64,000 nucleotides of DNA from G965230065 sp965230065 (GTDB taxonomy: Bacteria; Bacteroidota; Bacteroidia; Cytophagales; Cyclobacteriaceae), in contig OZ245942.1 in NCBI GenBank assembly GCA_965230065.1, positions 5,828,001-5,892,000 of the forward strand, in the 5' to 3' direction. Of the stretch, positions 8,907-17,260 are shown in pieces. A program made the position numbers and the translations under genes. Below the pieces are notes generated by a model that saw only the letters and a list, made by a program, of their open reading frames with translations, was not told the DNA's origin and searched no databases. The stretch's first letter is position 1. Each line of letters starts with the position of its first letter.

Positions 8907-9893
8907 TTAGTTTTGTATGTTACAGCCTTCGCCTTCTATGATTAGGTTTCGGCCACCAATAAACTCATATTGAATGCCCAAAATGTGCTCGATACTTTCT
9001 AAAATATTGACCAGGTTTTCATTGATGTACTGGCCGGATATTTTACAATTTTTGATATTTTCCCCTTTAAGCTGAATGGATACGCCAAACCAGTTTTCCA
9101 ATATAGATACAGCCTCTGCCAGGCTCACATCATCAAACCGGATAATTTTATGTTTCCATGCAATGAATTTGTTGATATCAATCTCCTTTTTATGCAGTTT
9201 CCCATCATAAAAAGCCTGCTGATTGGGGGTTAAAACAACCTCTTCCGGCTGCCCCGGCGAATTCCTGGTATTAACCTTTACTTTGCCTGTGGCTACAGAT
9301 ACCACCTGTGGTTCATCCTCAAATGAGCGAATGTTAAAAGAAGTGCCCAGCACCGTGGTGGTAATTTCTTCACTTTGGATAATAAAGGGTTTTTTTACAT
9401 TCCGGGCTACCTCAAAGAAGGCTTCCCCTTCCAGGATAACTTCTCTTTTCTTTCCACTGAAATGCTCTGGAAATGAAATTTTACTACGGGCATTCAGGTA
9501 CACTTTGGTACCATCCGCCAGGGTAACCGTAGCCCGCTGGCCTTTTTGGGTGGCTTTTTCTATCCAGGCTATTTCAGGGGCGATGACATCTGTATTTATA
9601 AAATACCCTCCTAAACCAATGCCTAAAATAAGAAACAGGGATGCAGCAATTTTTAACAACTGATAAGAGCGGGCTGCGCTCTGCTTTTTTACGCGATAGA
9701 GCTGCCTCTCTTTTTCAGCAATTCTTCTCCAAACACCCTCATTTATTTTTTTTCCAGCAAGGCTTATGTCAAGGGTATCTTCTTGTTTTTCCTGAAAAGA
9801 ATCATAGAAACGATGTAATAATTCAGATTCTTCAGGCGAACATTTTCCTTGTAAATATTTATCCAGCAATTGCCGGAATTGAGATTCATCCAT
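8907..9893 (-). CDS. FecR family anti-sigma factor (DUF4974 C-terminus)
   Basis: This 328-residue protein has a short cytoplasmic N-terminal region (MDESQFRQLLDKYLQGKCSP), one membrane helix at about 78-99 (LLKIAASLFLILGIGLGGYF), the periplasmic FecR domain (RATVTLADGTKVYLNARSKI, EVILEGEAFFEVA, TTVLGTSFNIR, VVSVATGKVKV) and a DUF4974-type C-terminus (IIRFDDVSLAEAVSILENWF). It should hold an ECF sigma factor inactive until the STN domain of a TonB-dependent receptor signals that substrate is present. It lies 98 bases after one ECF sigma gene and ahead of the STN-bearing SusC, the expected order for this circuit. Confidence 0.95.
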   Translation of the reverse strand: MDESQFRQLLDKYLQGKCSPEESELLHRFYDSFQEKQEDTLDISLAGKKINEGVWRRIAEKERQLYRVKKQSAARSYQLLKIAASLFLILGIGLGGYFINTDVIAPEIAWIEKATQKGQRATVTLADGTKVYLNARSKISFPEHFSGKKREVILEGEAFFEVARNVKKPFIIQSEEITTTVLGTSFNIRSFEDEPQVVSVATGKVKVNTRNSPGQPEEVVLTPNQQAFYDGKLHKKEIDINKFIAWKHKIIRFDDVSLAEAVSILENWFGVSIQLKGENIKNCKISGQYINENLVNILESIEHILGIQYEFIGGRNLIIEGEGCNIQN

Positions 9894-9991
9894 TTGAATA
9901 CTGTTTCACGTAGTTGTGTTTCTTAATAATAAGTACCTGCCCTATACTTCATCCCCTATGTGCGTAACAAATTTTTTTTTGATAAAGGATT

Positions 9992-10576
9992 TCAGATGAA
10001 TAAGACAATTACTACCAATAAAATAATTTCGTGTAATGCTACCCGAAGTACCTTCAAAGCTTTTGAAATTTGGTGTTCAACTGTTTTGGGTGAGATGTCC
10101 AGCCGGCTTGCAATTTCTTTGATAGACAGGTACTCATTCCGGCTAAGTTGAAAAACTTCCCTGCACCTGGGAGGTAGCCCCGCCACACTTTCATGATACA
10201 GCTTCTGCAACTGCGCATAATTTACCGTTTGCTCGGTTTGTTCAACAAAGGCTATCTGCTGAATTGTATCAAGATGTTCCCTTGAAATTTTTTGGCTCCT
10301 CAGGTTCTTAAACACCTGGTTCCTGACCATGCCATACAAATAAGAAGATAAAGAATTAATAAGGGTTGTTTTCCTTTTGAGCCATAAATTGGCAAATACT
10401 TCCTGAATGATATCCTCACTGGCTTGCTGGTCTTTTAGGACTTTATTAGCAGCATGATACATCTTTGGCCAATGTCTGCGGTACAATTCATCAAAAGCTT
10501 TGTAGTTGTTACCCCTCACCTGCTCCCATAAATCTGAATCAGTATATTCAGTAAAATTTTCAATTGCCATAGGCAT
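9992..10576 (-). CDS. ECF RNA polymerase sigma factor, Bacteroidota FecI-like (copy 1)
   Basis: This is a 194-residue ECF sigma-70 factor. Region 2 is clear (AFDELYRRHWPKMYHAA, DIIQEVFANLWLKR), as is the region 4 helix-turn-helix (LPPRCREVFQLSRNEYLSIK, ISPKTVEHQISKALKVLR). The C-terminus is a short hydrophobic tail (IILLVVIVLFI), as in many FecI-like factors of this phylum. It would direct polymerase to the promoter of the SusC/SusD operon once released by the FecR protein encoded next. It is a close paralogue of the gene directly upstream. ATG at 10576 is followed two codons later by a second ATG that could also serve as the start. Confidence 0.93.
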   Translation of the reverse strand: MPMAIENFTEYTDSDLWEQVRGNNYKAFDELYRRHWPKMYHAANKVLKDQQASEDIIQEVFANLWLKRKTTLINSLSSYLYGMVRNQVFKNLRSQKISREHLDTIQQIAFVEQTEQTVNYAQLQKLYHESVAGLPPRCREVFQLSRNEYLSIKEIASRLDISPKTVEHQISKALKVLRVALHEIILLVVIVLFI

Positions 10577-10714
10577 AGGTTTGGTTTTATTGGTGGTTCT
10601 TTTTTAGAAGTACCACAGCCCCGCCCAATCCCCTATGCTGTTGGGAAAAATTCTTCGTCTGGAAGGAATTACTGTTTAAATGCAGAAACGAAAAGGGAAA
10701 ACCCACCCGGAAAC

Positions 10715-11299
10715 CTACAGCATTGTGTTGGACACATAAACAACCGCAAGCAAAACCATTTCTTTCAGGGCAATCCGCAAATGTTTTAAGGCTTTGGTCA
10801 TTTGGTTTTCTACTGTTTTTGGGGAAATGTTGAGGCGTTGGGCAATTTCTTTAATTGAAAGGTGCTCATTTCTGCTCAACTGAAAAACTTCCCTGCACCG
10901 TTCCGGCAAAGCCTTAACGCTCTCTGCATAGGTTTCCTGTAATTGGTTAAAGTTCACAATTTGTTCGGTTTGTTCTATAAAGGTAACATGATGCATGCGC
11001 TCAAGGTGGGTCTTGGAAATGGCATTATTTCTCAAATAATTAAATACCTGGTTCCTGACCATCCCGTACAGATAAGACGACAAACAGGAAGGTGTTTTTT
11101 GTTTTCTTTTTATCCACAGGTCGGAAAAGACTTCCTGAATAATATCACTGCTTGCCTCCTGGTCTTTCAATATGTTGTAGGCAGCCCGGTATAGTTTTGT
11201 CCAATATCGGTGATAAACTACATCAAAAGCCTTCTTATGGTTATTTCTAATGAGTTCCCAAAGGTCAGTATCAGGGTATTTGGAGAAATCTTCTCCCAT
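10715..11299 (-). CDS. ECF RNA polymerase sigma factor, Bacteroidota FecI-like (copy 2)
   Basis: This is a second 194-residue ECF sigma factor, the same length as its neighbour and colinear with it throughout (DIIQEVFSDLWIKRK in region 2, LPERCREVFQLSRNEHLSIK and ISPKTVENQMTKALKHLRIAL in region 4, hydrophobic tail VLLAVVYV). The two clearly arose by tandem duplication but have diverged in the linker and in the C-terminal tail. Only one FecR gene follows. Which factor FecR controls, or whether both, cannot be told from sequence. This gene is first in the circuit and has a promoter-like sequence about 50 bases upstream. Confidence 0.92.
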   Translation of the reverse strand: MGEDFSKYPDTDLWELIRNNHKKAFDVVYHRYWTKLYRAAYNILKDQEASSDIIQEVFSDLWIKRKQKTPSCLSSYLYGMVRNQVFNYLRNNAISKTHLERMHHVTFIEQTEQIVNFNQLQETYAESVKALPERCREVFQLSRNEHLSIKEIAQRLNISPKTVENQMTKALKHLRIALKEMVLLAVVYVSNTML

Positions 11300-11351
11300 A
11301 ACTGAATGATGAGAAATTAATAAATTGACATTTATATCTGTAAAAACTCGC

Positions 11352-11382
11352 CCAAGTTAATAATTTGGCAATAAACGTCAAA
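11352..11382 (-). promoter_or_regulatory. Bacteroidota-type promoter candidate for the sigma/FecR genes
   Basis: On the minus strand, TTTG (11379-11382) is followed after exactly 19 bases by TAACTTGG (11352-11359). The Bacteroidota consensus is TTTG, about 19 bases, then TAnnTTTG, so the spacing is ideal and the -7 box has one mismatch. The start of transcription would be near 11345, leaving a leader of about 45 bases before the sigma gene at 11299. It was found by eye in a short AT-rich gap, so chance is possible. Confidence 0.4.
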
Positions 11383-11493
11383 TATTATTCATTCCCATTA
11401 GGTAGTTCTTTAAAATAAAAGCCAGACAAGAGGATAGAAAAAACTACAGATTTGGCACTAACTGGCAATTTCAAAAAGAAAATAAGTTTTGTT

Positions 11494-13620
11494 TTAATAT
11501 CTTAGAAGGCGTTGCTGACGGATACCATAGCTAGGTGATTGCAGCCTCAATAGAAGCTGTGTAGCATTTGCATTCAAATCTGCTAAACTGATCTCAACTT
11601 CATTATACCCGGTGGTCAGATGTGCTCTCTGCTGGTAAAGTAACCGGCCTACAATATCGTAAATAGCGATATTTACTTCTTCACTCACAGGACTTTTTAC
11701 GGCTACAAACAACTGAGTTTGCACTGGATTTGGATATAAGTTATAAGAGAACGTTGGATGAAGAGGGGGATCCGGTGCAGCATTAACATTAGGTTTCTTG
11801 TCTATATTCGAAATCCGTTGTTCAGAAAAGGCAGCATGTGCTAAATCTTCAGAAGCGGTGGAAAAAGTAGCTAACTGGCTCCATTTCGACTTCTGTTTAT
11901 GGGTGTAGACGGTTTGTACCTTCCATTCGTAAGTGGTATTAGGAGTCAGGTCAAGTACACGCACCTTTTCCGGTGAAAGTACTTCGTGACCAGCATCCAC
12001 TTTTTTTGTACTGGAAAAACGCCACTTGTTCGTTCCCACAGCGCGTAAGCGATAGGAATAGTATTGACTGCAATCGTCAGGCAACCAGGATAATTCTGCT
12101 GTTTCACTGCTAATAGCCTCTTCCATAAGATTCGTGGGAGTTTGTGTACTACCATTTGTAATAAACGACATTTGGGTTCGCACAGAACGTGCATTTCCGG
12201 GAAGCACGGTCTGCACTTCAAAGTAATATTCGGTTTGGGAGGCCAGCGGATACTGTAGATCAACATAGGTACGTCCGCCTTGTTCATACACAATATCTTT
12301 TCCCGAAAGGGTATTGGTATTTCTCCATAAATTTTGTCCAACGGGTTGTATGCGATAATTATAACGCTTCGCTCCCGGAATACTGGTCCAACTGAAAATG
12401 ACACGGCTACAATCGTCTTTCTCGGTAGCAATCACGTCACGGGGTTGAGCCACACTGGCAGTAGGCTCTGTTATTTTTATAAGGTGGTATCCTCCATTTC
12501 CTTCACCACCCAGTAAAAAGCCTCCGTCATTTGTGGCTTGGAGCGCATATAACTCACCCCCCGGGCTGTACACTTTATCCCAAAGTTTGTTGCCAAATTG
12601 GTCTACTTTTATGATCCAGTAGCCCTTCGCATTCTCACTCTTTTCAAAGCCAGCATTTGATTCTGACCACCCGCCCAACAGATAACCTCCATCTGAAGTA
12701 GGTTGCAAACCGAATAGCTCATCAATATAATTACCACCGTAGGTTTTATCCCACAACTTATTGCCATCAGGATCTATCTTTATAAGCCAATAATCGGGAT
12801 CTTCCCGTATGTCTTGACTTTTTTCAAATCCTATAGGCGACCAGGAATAACCTGCCAACAGGAAATTCCCATCATCAGTGGGTTGTATTACCTGCAGACC
12901 GTCAAATGCAATACCCCCATAAGTTTTATCCCATATCTTATTGCCATCTCCATCAATTTTTAGTACCCAGAAGTCCCATTCATACGTATCATCCCCTCTG
13001 CTATCTTCACTTTTATCAAATCCTGCATCCGACCAGGAGGTACCTCCCACAAGAAAGCCACCGTCTGTAGTAGCCGTGACATCCACTAAGTCATCTTCTG
13101 CACTTCCGCCAAATATTTTCTCCCACACTATATTTCCACCCGCATCAAATTTTGCTACCCAATAGTCCAATGCACAGTTTCCCTGGCAATCAGGATTGCT
13201 ATCACTTTTGTCTGTCTCACTGTCGCCTCCCACCACAAATCCCCCGTCGGGAGTAGCTTCTATGGCTCTGGCCCCATAAGGTATTTCCCATATCACATTG
13301 CCACTGGGGTCTATTTTAGTGATAGCAGATCCGCCTAAGAAAAAGTTTCCATCAGCAGCTTCTTCAATTACCCAGGGAGCGCCATTGTAAACCTGACTCC
13401 ATTCCTTATTGGCATTGGCATCTATTTTCACAATTTCATAACCACCATTGGCTATTGCCAACAAAAATCCTCCATCGGCCGTGGGCTGAATAGTATGGGC
13501 TTCTTCAATATATATGCCACCCGGATAGGTTTGTTCCCACACGATAGAAGGCTGGGCTTGCATTTCATATATAGTGCATACTAATGTGAAGATAGAATAA
13601 AACGCGTAACGGTATAACAT
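11494..13620 (-). CDS. T9SS-sorted secreted protein with repeat propeller and fibronectin type III domains
   Basis: This is a 708-residue secreted protein with an N-terminal signal (ending near EMQAQP). Residues about 25-385 contain at least seven repeats of the form DGGFLLGG(T/W)S...KIDxxGNxxWDKxYGG, the pattern of a beta-propeller made of kelch- or quinoprotein-like blades. Two fibronectin type III-like domains follow (ATEKDDCSRVIFSWTSIPGA; TAELSWLPDDCSQYYSYRLRA). The last 80 residues are a type IX secretion sorting domain (YNLYPNPVQTQLFVA, IYDIVGRLLYQ, RQQRLLRY). It is the only protein in the window with such a tail. It sits between the enzyme block and the sigma genes; its ligand is unknown and its role in the glycan system is unproven. 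Confidence 0.88.
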   Translation of the reverse strand: MLYRYAFYSIFTLVCTIYEMQAQPSIVWEQTYPGGIYIEEAHTIQPTADGGFLLAIANGGYEIVKIDANANKEWSQVYNGAPWVIEEAADGNFFLGGSAITKIDPSGNVIWEIPYGARAIEATPDGGFVVGGDSETDKSDSNPDCQGNCALDYWVAKFDAGGNIVWEKIFGGSAEDDLVDVTATTDGGFLVGGTSWSDAGFDKSEDSRGDDTYEWDFWVLKIDGDGNKIWDKTYGGIAFDGLQVIQPTDDGNFLLAGYSWSPIGFEKSQDIREDPDYWLIKIDPDGNKLWDKTYGGNYIDELFGLQPTSDGGYLLGGWSESNAGFEKSENAKGYWIIKVDQFGNKLWDKVYSPGGELYALQATNDGGFLLGGEGNGGYHLIKITEPTASVAQPRDVIATEKDDCSRVIFSWTSIPGAKRYNYRIQPVGQNLWRNTNTLSGKDIVYEQGGRTYVDLQYPLASQTEYYFEVQTVLPGNARSVRTQMSFITNGSTQTPTNLMEEAISSETAELSWLPDDCSQYYSYRLRAVGTNKWRFSSTKKVDAGHEVLSPEKVRVLDLTPNTTYEWKVQTVYTHKQKSKWSQLATFSTASEDLAHAAFSEQRISNIDKKPNVNAAPDPPLHPTFSYNLYPNPVQTQLFVAVKSPVSEEVNIAIYDIVGRLLYQQRAHLTTGYNEVEISLADLNANATQLLLRLQSPSYGIRQQRLLRY

Positions 13621-13857
13621 GGCTGGGCAGAGGTTATGTCAAGTGTGAATGATTTAAAGAAGGTGTATTATAATACATTGTTTTAAACACACAATATTCA
13701 AATTATATAATAAAATTCATAATTCTAACTTTTTTGAAAGCCTATTTTTAAAATAGGGTAATTCTACCTCATATATCAGGTATTTTAGCTTTAAAGAAAC
13801 AGGCACTATGGGGATAAATATAGGTTTAAGTGAGCAAAAAGCTTTATGATAGACAGT

Positions 13858-15939
13858 TTATTCAATCCATACCATCTGCGTAAAAGCTCCATTGGTGGCA
13901 ACATCCCACACCTCAAGCCTTACCCATTTTCTGTTTTTCAGTTCAATATTGAAATTGAAAGTTTGCTCACCAAAAGCCTCTGTAGTATTCAAAGGGATAG
14001 TTTCCCGGTATACTTCATTGCCATCACCTGAAATAATTTCTGTAAAATTGAGGGGAAATGTCCAGTGCATGGTTACGTTAACGGTTGCTTTACCGTTTCT
14101 ATCCAACTGCAAGGTTTCCCCGGCTTTTTTACCATTTACATCAAAGGCAGGCAGCAGAATTTCGCCTGTGGTAACAAAAAATTTACCCTGCTCTATGGCA
14201 TCCAGCACGGGTTGCCAGCTTTCTTCAAATTCGGGCAGCTCATCCATTTGGAGATAGTTCACATTTAAATGCCCATACAACTCATAATCTGGTTCTATTT
14301 TGAACAGGTCGGCTTCGGCAATCACGTGTTTTTTCTGTCCCCAGTTGGCCATGTCATCCATCAAATCCAGCACCCGCTTGCCCAGCCGAGGTTGCGAAAG
14401 GTCGGCAGGCATGGCTTTCCAGGCAGCCCCCATAAACCGGTCTGATTTATAGAAGCCTTCCTCTTTATAAGCATCCGGATATCCGGTGGAGCCTTTGATG
14501 CGGGCGTGTGCGGTCCAGGCCAGGCCATTTTCTTCTTTCAATAACTTCAGCATTTCATCCGCATTCCCAATTCTGTAAACTTTGCCATATTCAGGGTCAA
14601 TTTCCACAAAAGGCTGGTTTTGCCCCCTTGACATCACCCAGTACACCGGAAGCGGAAAAATATTCATCCAGTGCCCGCCAAAAAAGTTGTTGGGCTCTTC
14701 ACCGGGCAACAAGAGAAAATCGGCATCGGATAAACGGGCGCATTCATCAAACAGTACTTTTTGCTCAGAAAACCTTTTGATTTCAGGTCCCCTCGGACTG
14801 CCAGGCCCATGAAATTCACCCAAATGTACAATGTTGACCCCGGTATTGCGGAAAGCTTTTACAAAACCGGGAATATCGGGCAAGGGCTTATGGGTAAGCA
14901 CATCGTTGGTATGTTCCGTATGAAAATGGCTGCTCATGGTGTAATAACCCGGCAGTGGTTTATAGGTATCTTCATGGGTAAAACCCTTTACATTTTCCAG
15001 TACTTTGCCATCTTTTTCGGTGCTCAGCAGGCAAAAGAAATTCAAATGTTGCTGTGTGCCGGGAGGGGCATTGAACCAGGGTACCCAACGGCGGTCACCC
15101 AGCGGTTCATTGCGAATGCCGATGCCATAGCCTTTCAGCAAATCCTGGTAGTTGTTGCCAAACCAGGTGTGTTGCAAATTATAGGCATTGTCTAAAGGAT
15201 AAAAATATTGATGAGGGGAAGGGAATACCGCCACGCTTCCCGTTTCGCTTTGCCCGATAATCGTTCGGTATTTTACAGCTTTATTTTGGCTTGCCTCTTG
15301 TGCAACGGCTTTGTGTACTTCCAGATAGTCTTCGGTATTTGCCCACCAGATTTTTTCCCAGGGCAGTTGCGTGCTTACCAGGCCACCGTCATAAAGAATG
15401 GCCAAAGAATCTTGCTGTGTGGATAATATAGCTTCCACTTTCATGAGCGGGCTTCCCTGGAATACGGTAATGGACATAGCCCCGGTAAATGGCCCGGCAG
15501 TCGCTCCATCTAAAGTAATGGTGGTATGGCCTCCCTCAGATTTGACGTTGGCATTTTGCTTCTCAAACCGGACGGGATAAGTTTGATGGGGACGGTTTGC
15601 TGGATTATCAAAAAATATTACCCAACCATCGCGTTTTTCCAGGTCGCGGTGGCCGACGGTGAGGGTAAACCCCGGTGATAATCCGGTAGCAATTTCCTGA
15701 AACACACCCTCTTTTTCCAGTTGCAGGCTTTTGATCAAGGTATTTCCCTTTTGCAGATCAATGACAACTTTTCCCTTTCCAGTATTTCCGGCAGGCCAGG
15801 TGATGTCCAATGTATTTCCAGTGACGGAAGCTGTCGTTTCACCTTTTTTATTGAAAGCGGAAAGGTCAACCGGGATTTGGGCATTTCCGACGAAGGCAAA
15901 ATAAAACAGGTAAATCAGAAGGGAAAAGGATTTTTTCAT
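13858..15939 (-). CDS. Secreted PHP-like metallohydrolase (CehA/McbA-like), function unknown
   Basis: This is a 693-residue protein with a signal peptide (FYFAFVGNAQ). The N-terminal 300 residues are beta-rich and not recognised. From about residue 335 the motifs of a PHP-type hydrolase appear: SSHFHTEH (H338, H340), IVHLGEFHGPG, DFLLLPGEEPNNFFGGHW, LAWTAHARIKGS, and a late GKFFVTTGEILLPAF typical of CehA/McbA-like proteins. These histidines and acids could bind metals. A beta domain (RLEVWD) ends the protein. It starts 29 bases after the GH43 stop, so the two are probably co-transcribed. The substrate is unknown; a phosphate, carbamate or other ester on a sugar product is only a guess. Confidence 0.65.
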   Translation of the reverse strand: MKKSFSLLIYLFYFAFVGNAQIPVDLSAFNKKGETTASVTGNTLDITWPAGNTGKGKVVIDLQKGNTLIKSLQLEKEGVFQEIATGLSPGFTLTVGHRDLEKRDGWVIFFDNPANRPHQTYPVRFEKQNANVKSEGGHTTITLDGATAGPFTGAMSITVFQGSPLMKVEAILSTQQDSLAILYDGGLVSTQLPWEKIWWANTEDYLEVHKAVAQEASQNKAVKYRTIIGQSETGSVAVFPSPHQYFYPLDNAYNLQHTWFGNNYQDLLKGYGIGIRNEPLGDRRWVPWFNAPPGTQQHLNFFCLLSTEKDGKVLENVKGFTHEDTYKPLPGYYTMSSHFHTEHTNDVLTHKPLPDIPGFVKAFRNTGVNIVHLGEFHGPGSPRGPEIKRFSEQKVLFDECARLSDADFLLLPGEEPNNFFGGHWMNIFPLPVYWVMSRGQNQPFVEIDPEYGKVYRIGNADEMLKLLKEENGLAWTAHARIKGSTGYPDAYKEEGFYKSDRFMGAAWKAMPADLSQPRLGKRVLDLMDDMANWGQKKHVIAEADLFKIEPDYELYGHLNVNYLQMDELPEFEESWQPVLDAIEQGKFFVTTGEILLPAFDVNGKKAGETLQLDRNGKATVNVTMHWTFPLNFTEIISGDGNEVYRETIPLNTTEAFGEQTFNFNIELKNRKWVRLEVWDVATNGAFTQMVWIE

Positions 15940-15968
15940 AATATTTATGTCATTTTCAGTAAAATTGC

Positions 15969-17048
15969 TTATTTGCTGGAAGGTTTTTCCAAAGTATCTT
16001 TCAGCGAAACTGGCATTCCAAAATCTGGTGTGCCGTCAGTGTTCCAGGTAAATTTTTGTATGCGGGTTGATCGCTCACCACCACACCCCAGCCCACTTTC
16101 GGCATTGGCGTGGTAGATGATCCAATCCTCTTTGCCATCCGGTGATTTGAAAAAACCATTGTGCCCAGGAGCAAAAGCTCGCCCTTGCGGATTTTTCTCA
16201 AATACCGGGGTTTCAGATTTTTTCCATGAGTTTGGATTCATCAGGTCTGCATCAGCACTGGTTGTGAGTAACCCTAACGTATAATCATCTGTCCAGCACC
16301 CACTGGCTGAATATACGATGAAGAGGTTCTTGTCCTTTTGCAAAAACTGCGGCCCTTCGTTCACAGTGGGCAGGTCATCATTGCTTCCTTGCTTTTCCCA
16401 ATCATACTCAGGGGTAGAAATCATCACCCTTTCCCCTTCGGGCGTCCAGGGGTTTTGCATTTTGACAATATAAATGTTTTGGCTTACATTTTCATCTCCT
16501 TCCCACCCCGACCATATACAATACAGTTGGCCTTTGTGTTCAAATACAGAAACATCAATCGCCCATTTGTCATCGGGCAACATCAGCTGGCCTTTGTCAA
16601 CCCATTCACCTTCCAGCGGATTCTCCGAAGCGTTTTCAAGCACCCACATCCGGTGGTTATGGTTATCCCCATCATCGGCAGCGTAATAAAAATACCAGCG
16701 ACGGTTGCCCCCGTGGCCATCCAAAAAATGAATTTCCGGTGCCCAGATTTGTTTTGAATTCATACCACTGTATGGAGGTGTCCATACCACTTTTGATTCG
16801 GCCTGGGCCAGTTTGGTAATATCCCTGGTGCGGTAGAGTTTTAAGTTCACAGCAGTAGTATGGGTGAAATAATAATAACCGTCCTGCTGCCACACCCAGG
16901 GATCGGGTGCTGAAGTTAAAATGGGGTTCAAAAATTGGCCTTCCGGTATTTTTGATGCATTTCCAACAACGGTATCTGAACTTTCATGAGGATTGCAGGA
17001 AAGCAGGAAGATAATTAACAAAGTGTGGGCAATTTGGTTTAGTTTCAT
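15969..17048 (-). CDS. GH43-like glycoside hydrolase lipoprotein
   Basis: This 359-residue lipoprotein (lipobox LLSC, Cys18) has the five-bladed propeller pattern of glycoside hydrolase family 43. The three expected acidic residues are visible: Asp49 in TSAPDPW (base), Asp165 in KWAIDVSVFE (pKa-setting) and Glu231 in VNEGPQFL (acid). Other family marks are IWAPEIHFLDG and APGHNGFF. GH43 enzymes usually remove arabinose, xylose or galactose; the subfamily cannot be set by eye. The Cys lipobox implies membrane anchoring. It precedes the PHP-like gene closely and follows the GH5-like gene across a 212-base gap that contains repeat element E3. Confidence 0.88.
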   Translation of the reverse strand: MKLNQIAHTLLIIFLLSCNPHESSDTVVGNASKIPEGQFLNPILTSAPDPWVWQQDGYYYFTHTTAVNLKLYRTRDITKLAQAESKVVWTPPYSGMNSKQIWAPEIHFLDGHGGNRRWYFYYAADDGDNHNHRMWVLENASENPLEGEWVDKGQLMLPDDKWAIDVSVFEHKGQLYCIWSGWEGDENVSQNIYIVKMQNPWTPEGERVMISTPEYDWEKQGSNDDLPTVNEGPQFLQKDKNLFIVYSASGCWTDDYTLGLLTTSADADLMNPNSWKKSETPVFEKNPQGRAFAPGHNGFFKSPDGKEDWIIYHANAESGLGCGGERSTRIQKFTWNTDGTPDFGMPVSLKDTLEKPSSK

Positions 17049-17100
17049 TTAGGTAAAAGGCTATTTAAAATTGGGACTTTTTTACCATTTTTTTGTTAAT

Positions 17101-17239
17101 CTAAGTGCGAACAAAAAAGTCTTGCCGAGTCGGAGTGCGGACTTCTCAGTCCGCATACCTTAAAAATGGACTTTGTTCGGTATTCACGGACAAGGATGTC
17201 CGTGCTCCGATGCAACACTTTTTATTTGCTTGCACTTAG
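17101..17239. repeat. Inverted-repeat element E3 (139 bp)
   Basis: The left end CTAAGTGCGAACAAAAAAGT at 17101 is mirrored at 17239 by CTAAGTGCAAGCAAATAAAA read from the other strand. The halves stay similar for about 50 bases (CGGAGTGCGGAC against CGGAGCACGGAC). Each half holds its own hairpin: TGCGGACTTCTCAGTCCGCA on the left and CACGGACAAGGATGTCCGTG on the right. The ends and size match E4, and the ends resemble E1. It separates the GH43 and GH5-like genes and could act as an RNA processing or terminator structure. Confidence 0.7.
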
Positions 17240-17260
17240 TGTTCTTTTGAAGGCTTTTTA

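Noticed and set aside
13741..13757. AT-rich palindrome CCTATTTTTAAAATAGG as an operator
   Set aside because: It is a simple AT-rich palindrome in an AT-rich gap with no second copy seen, so chance is the better explanation.
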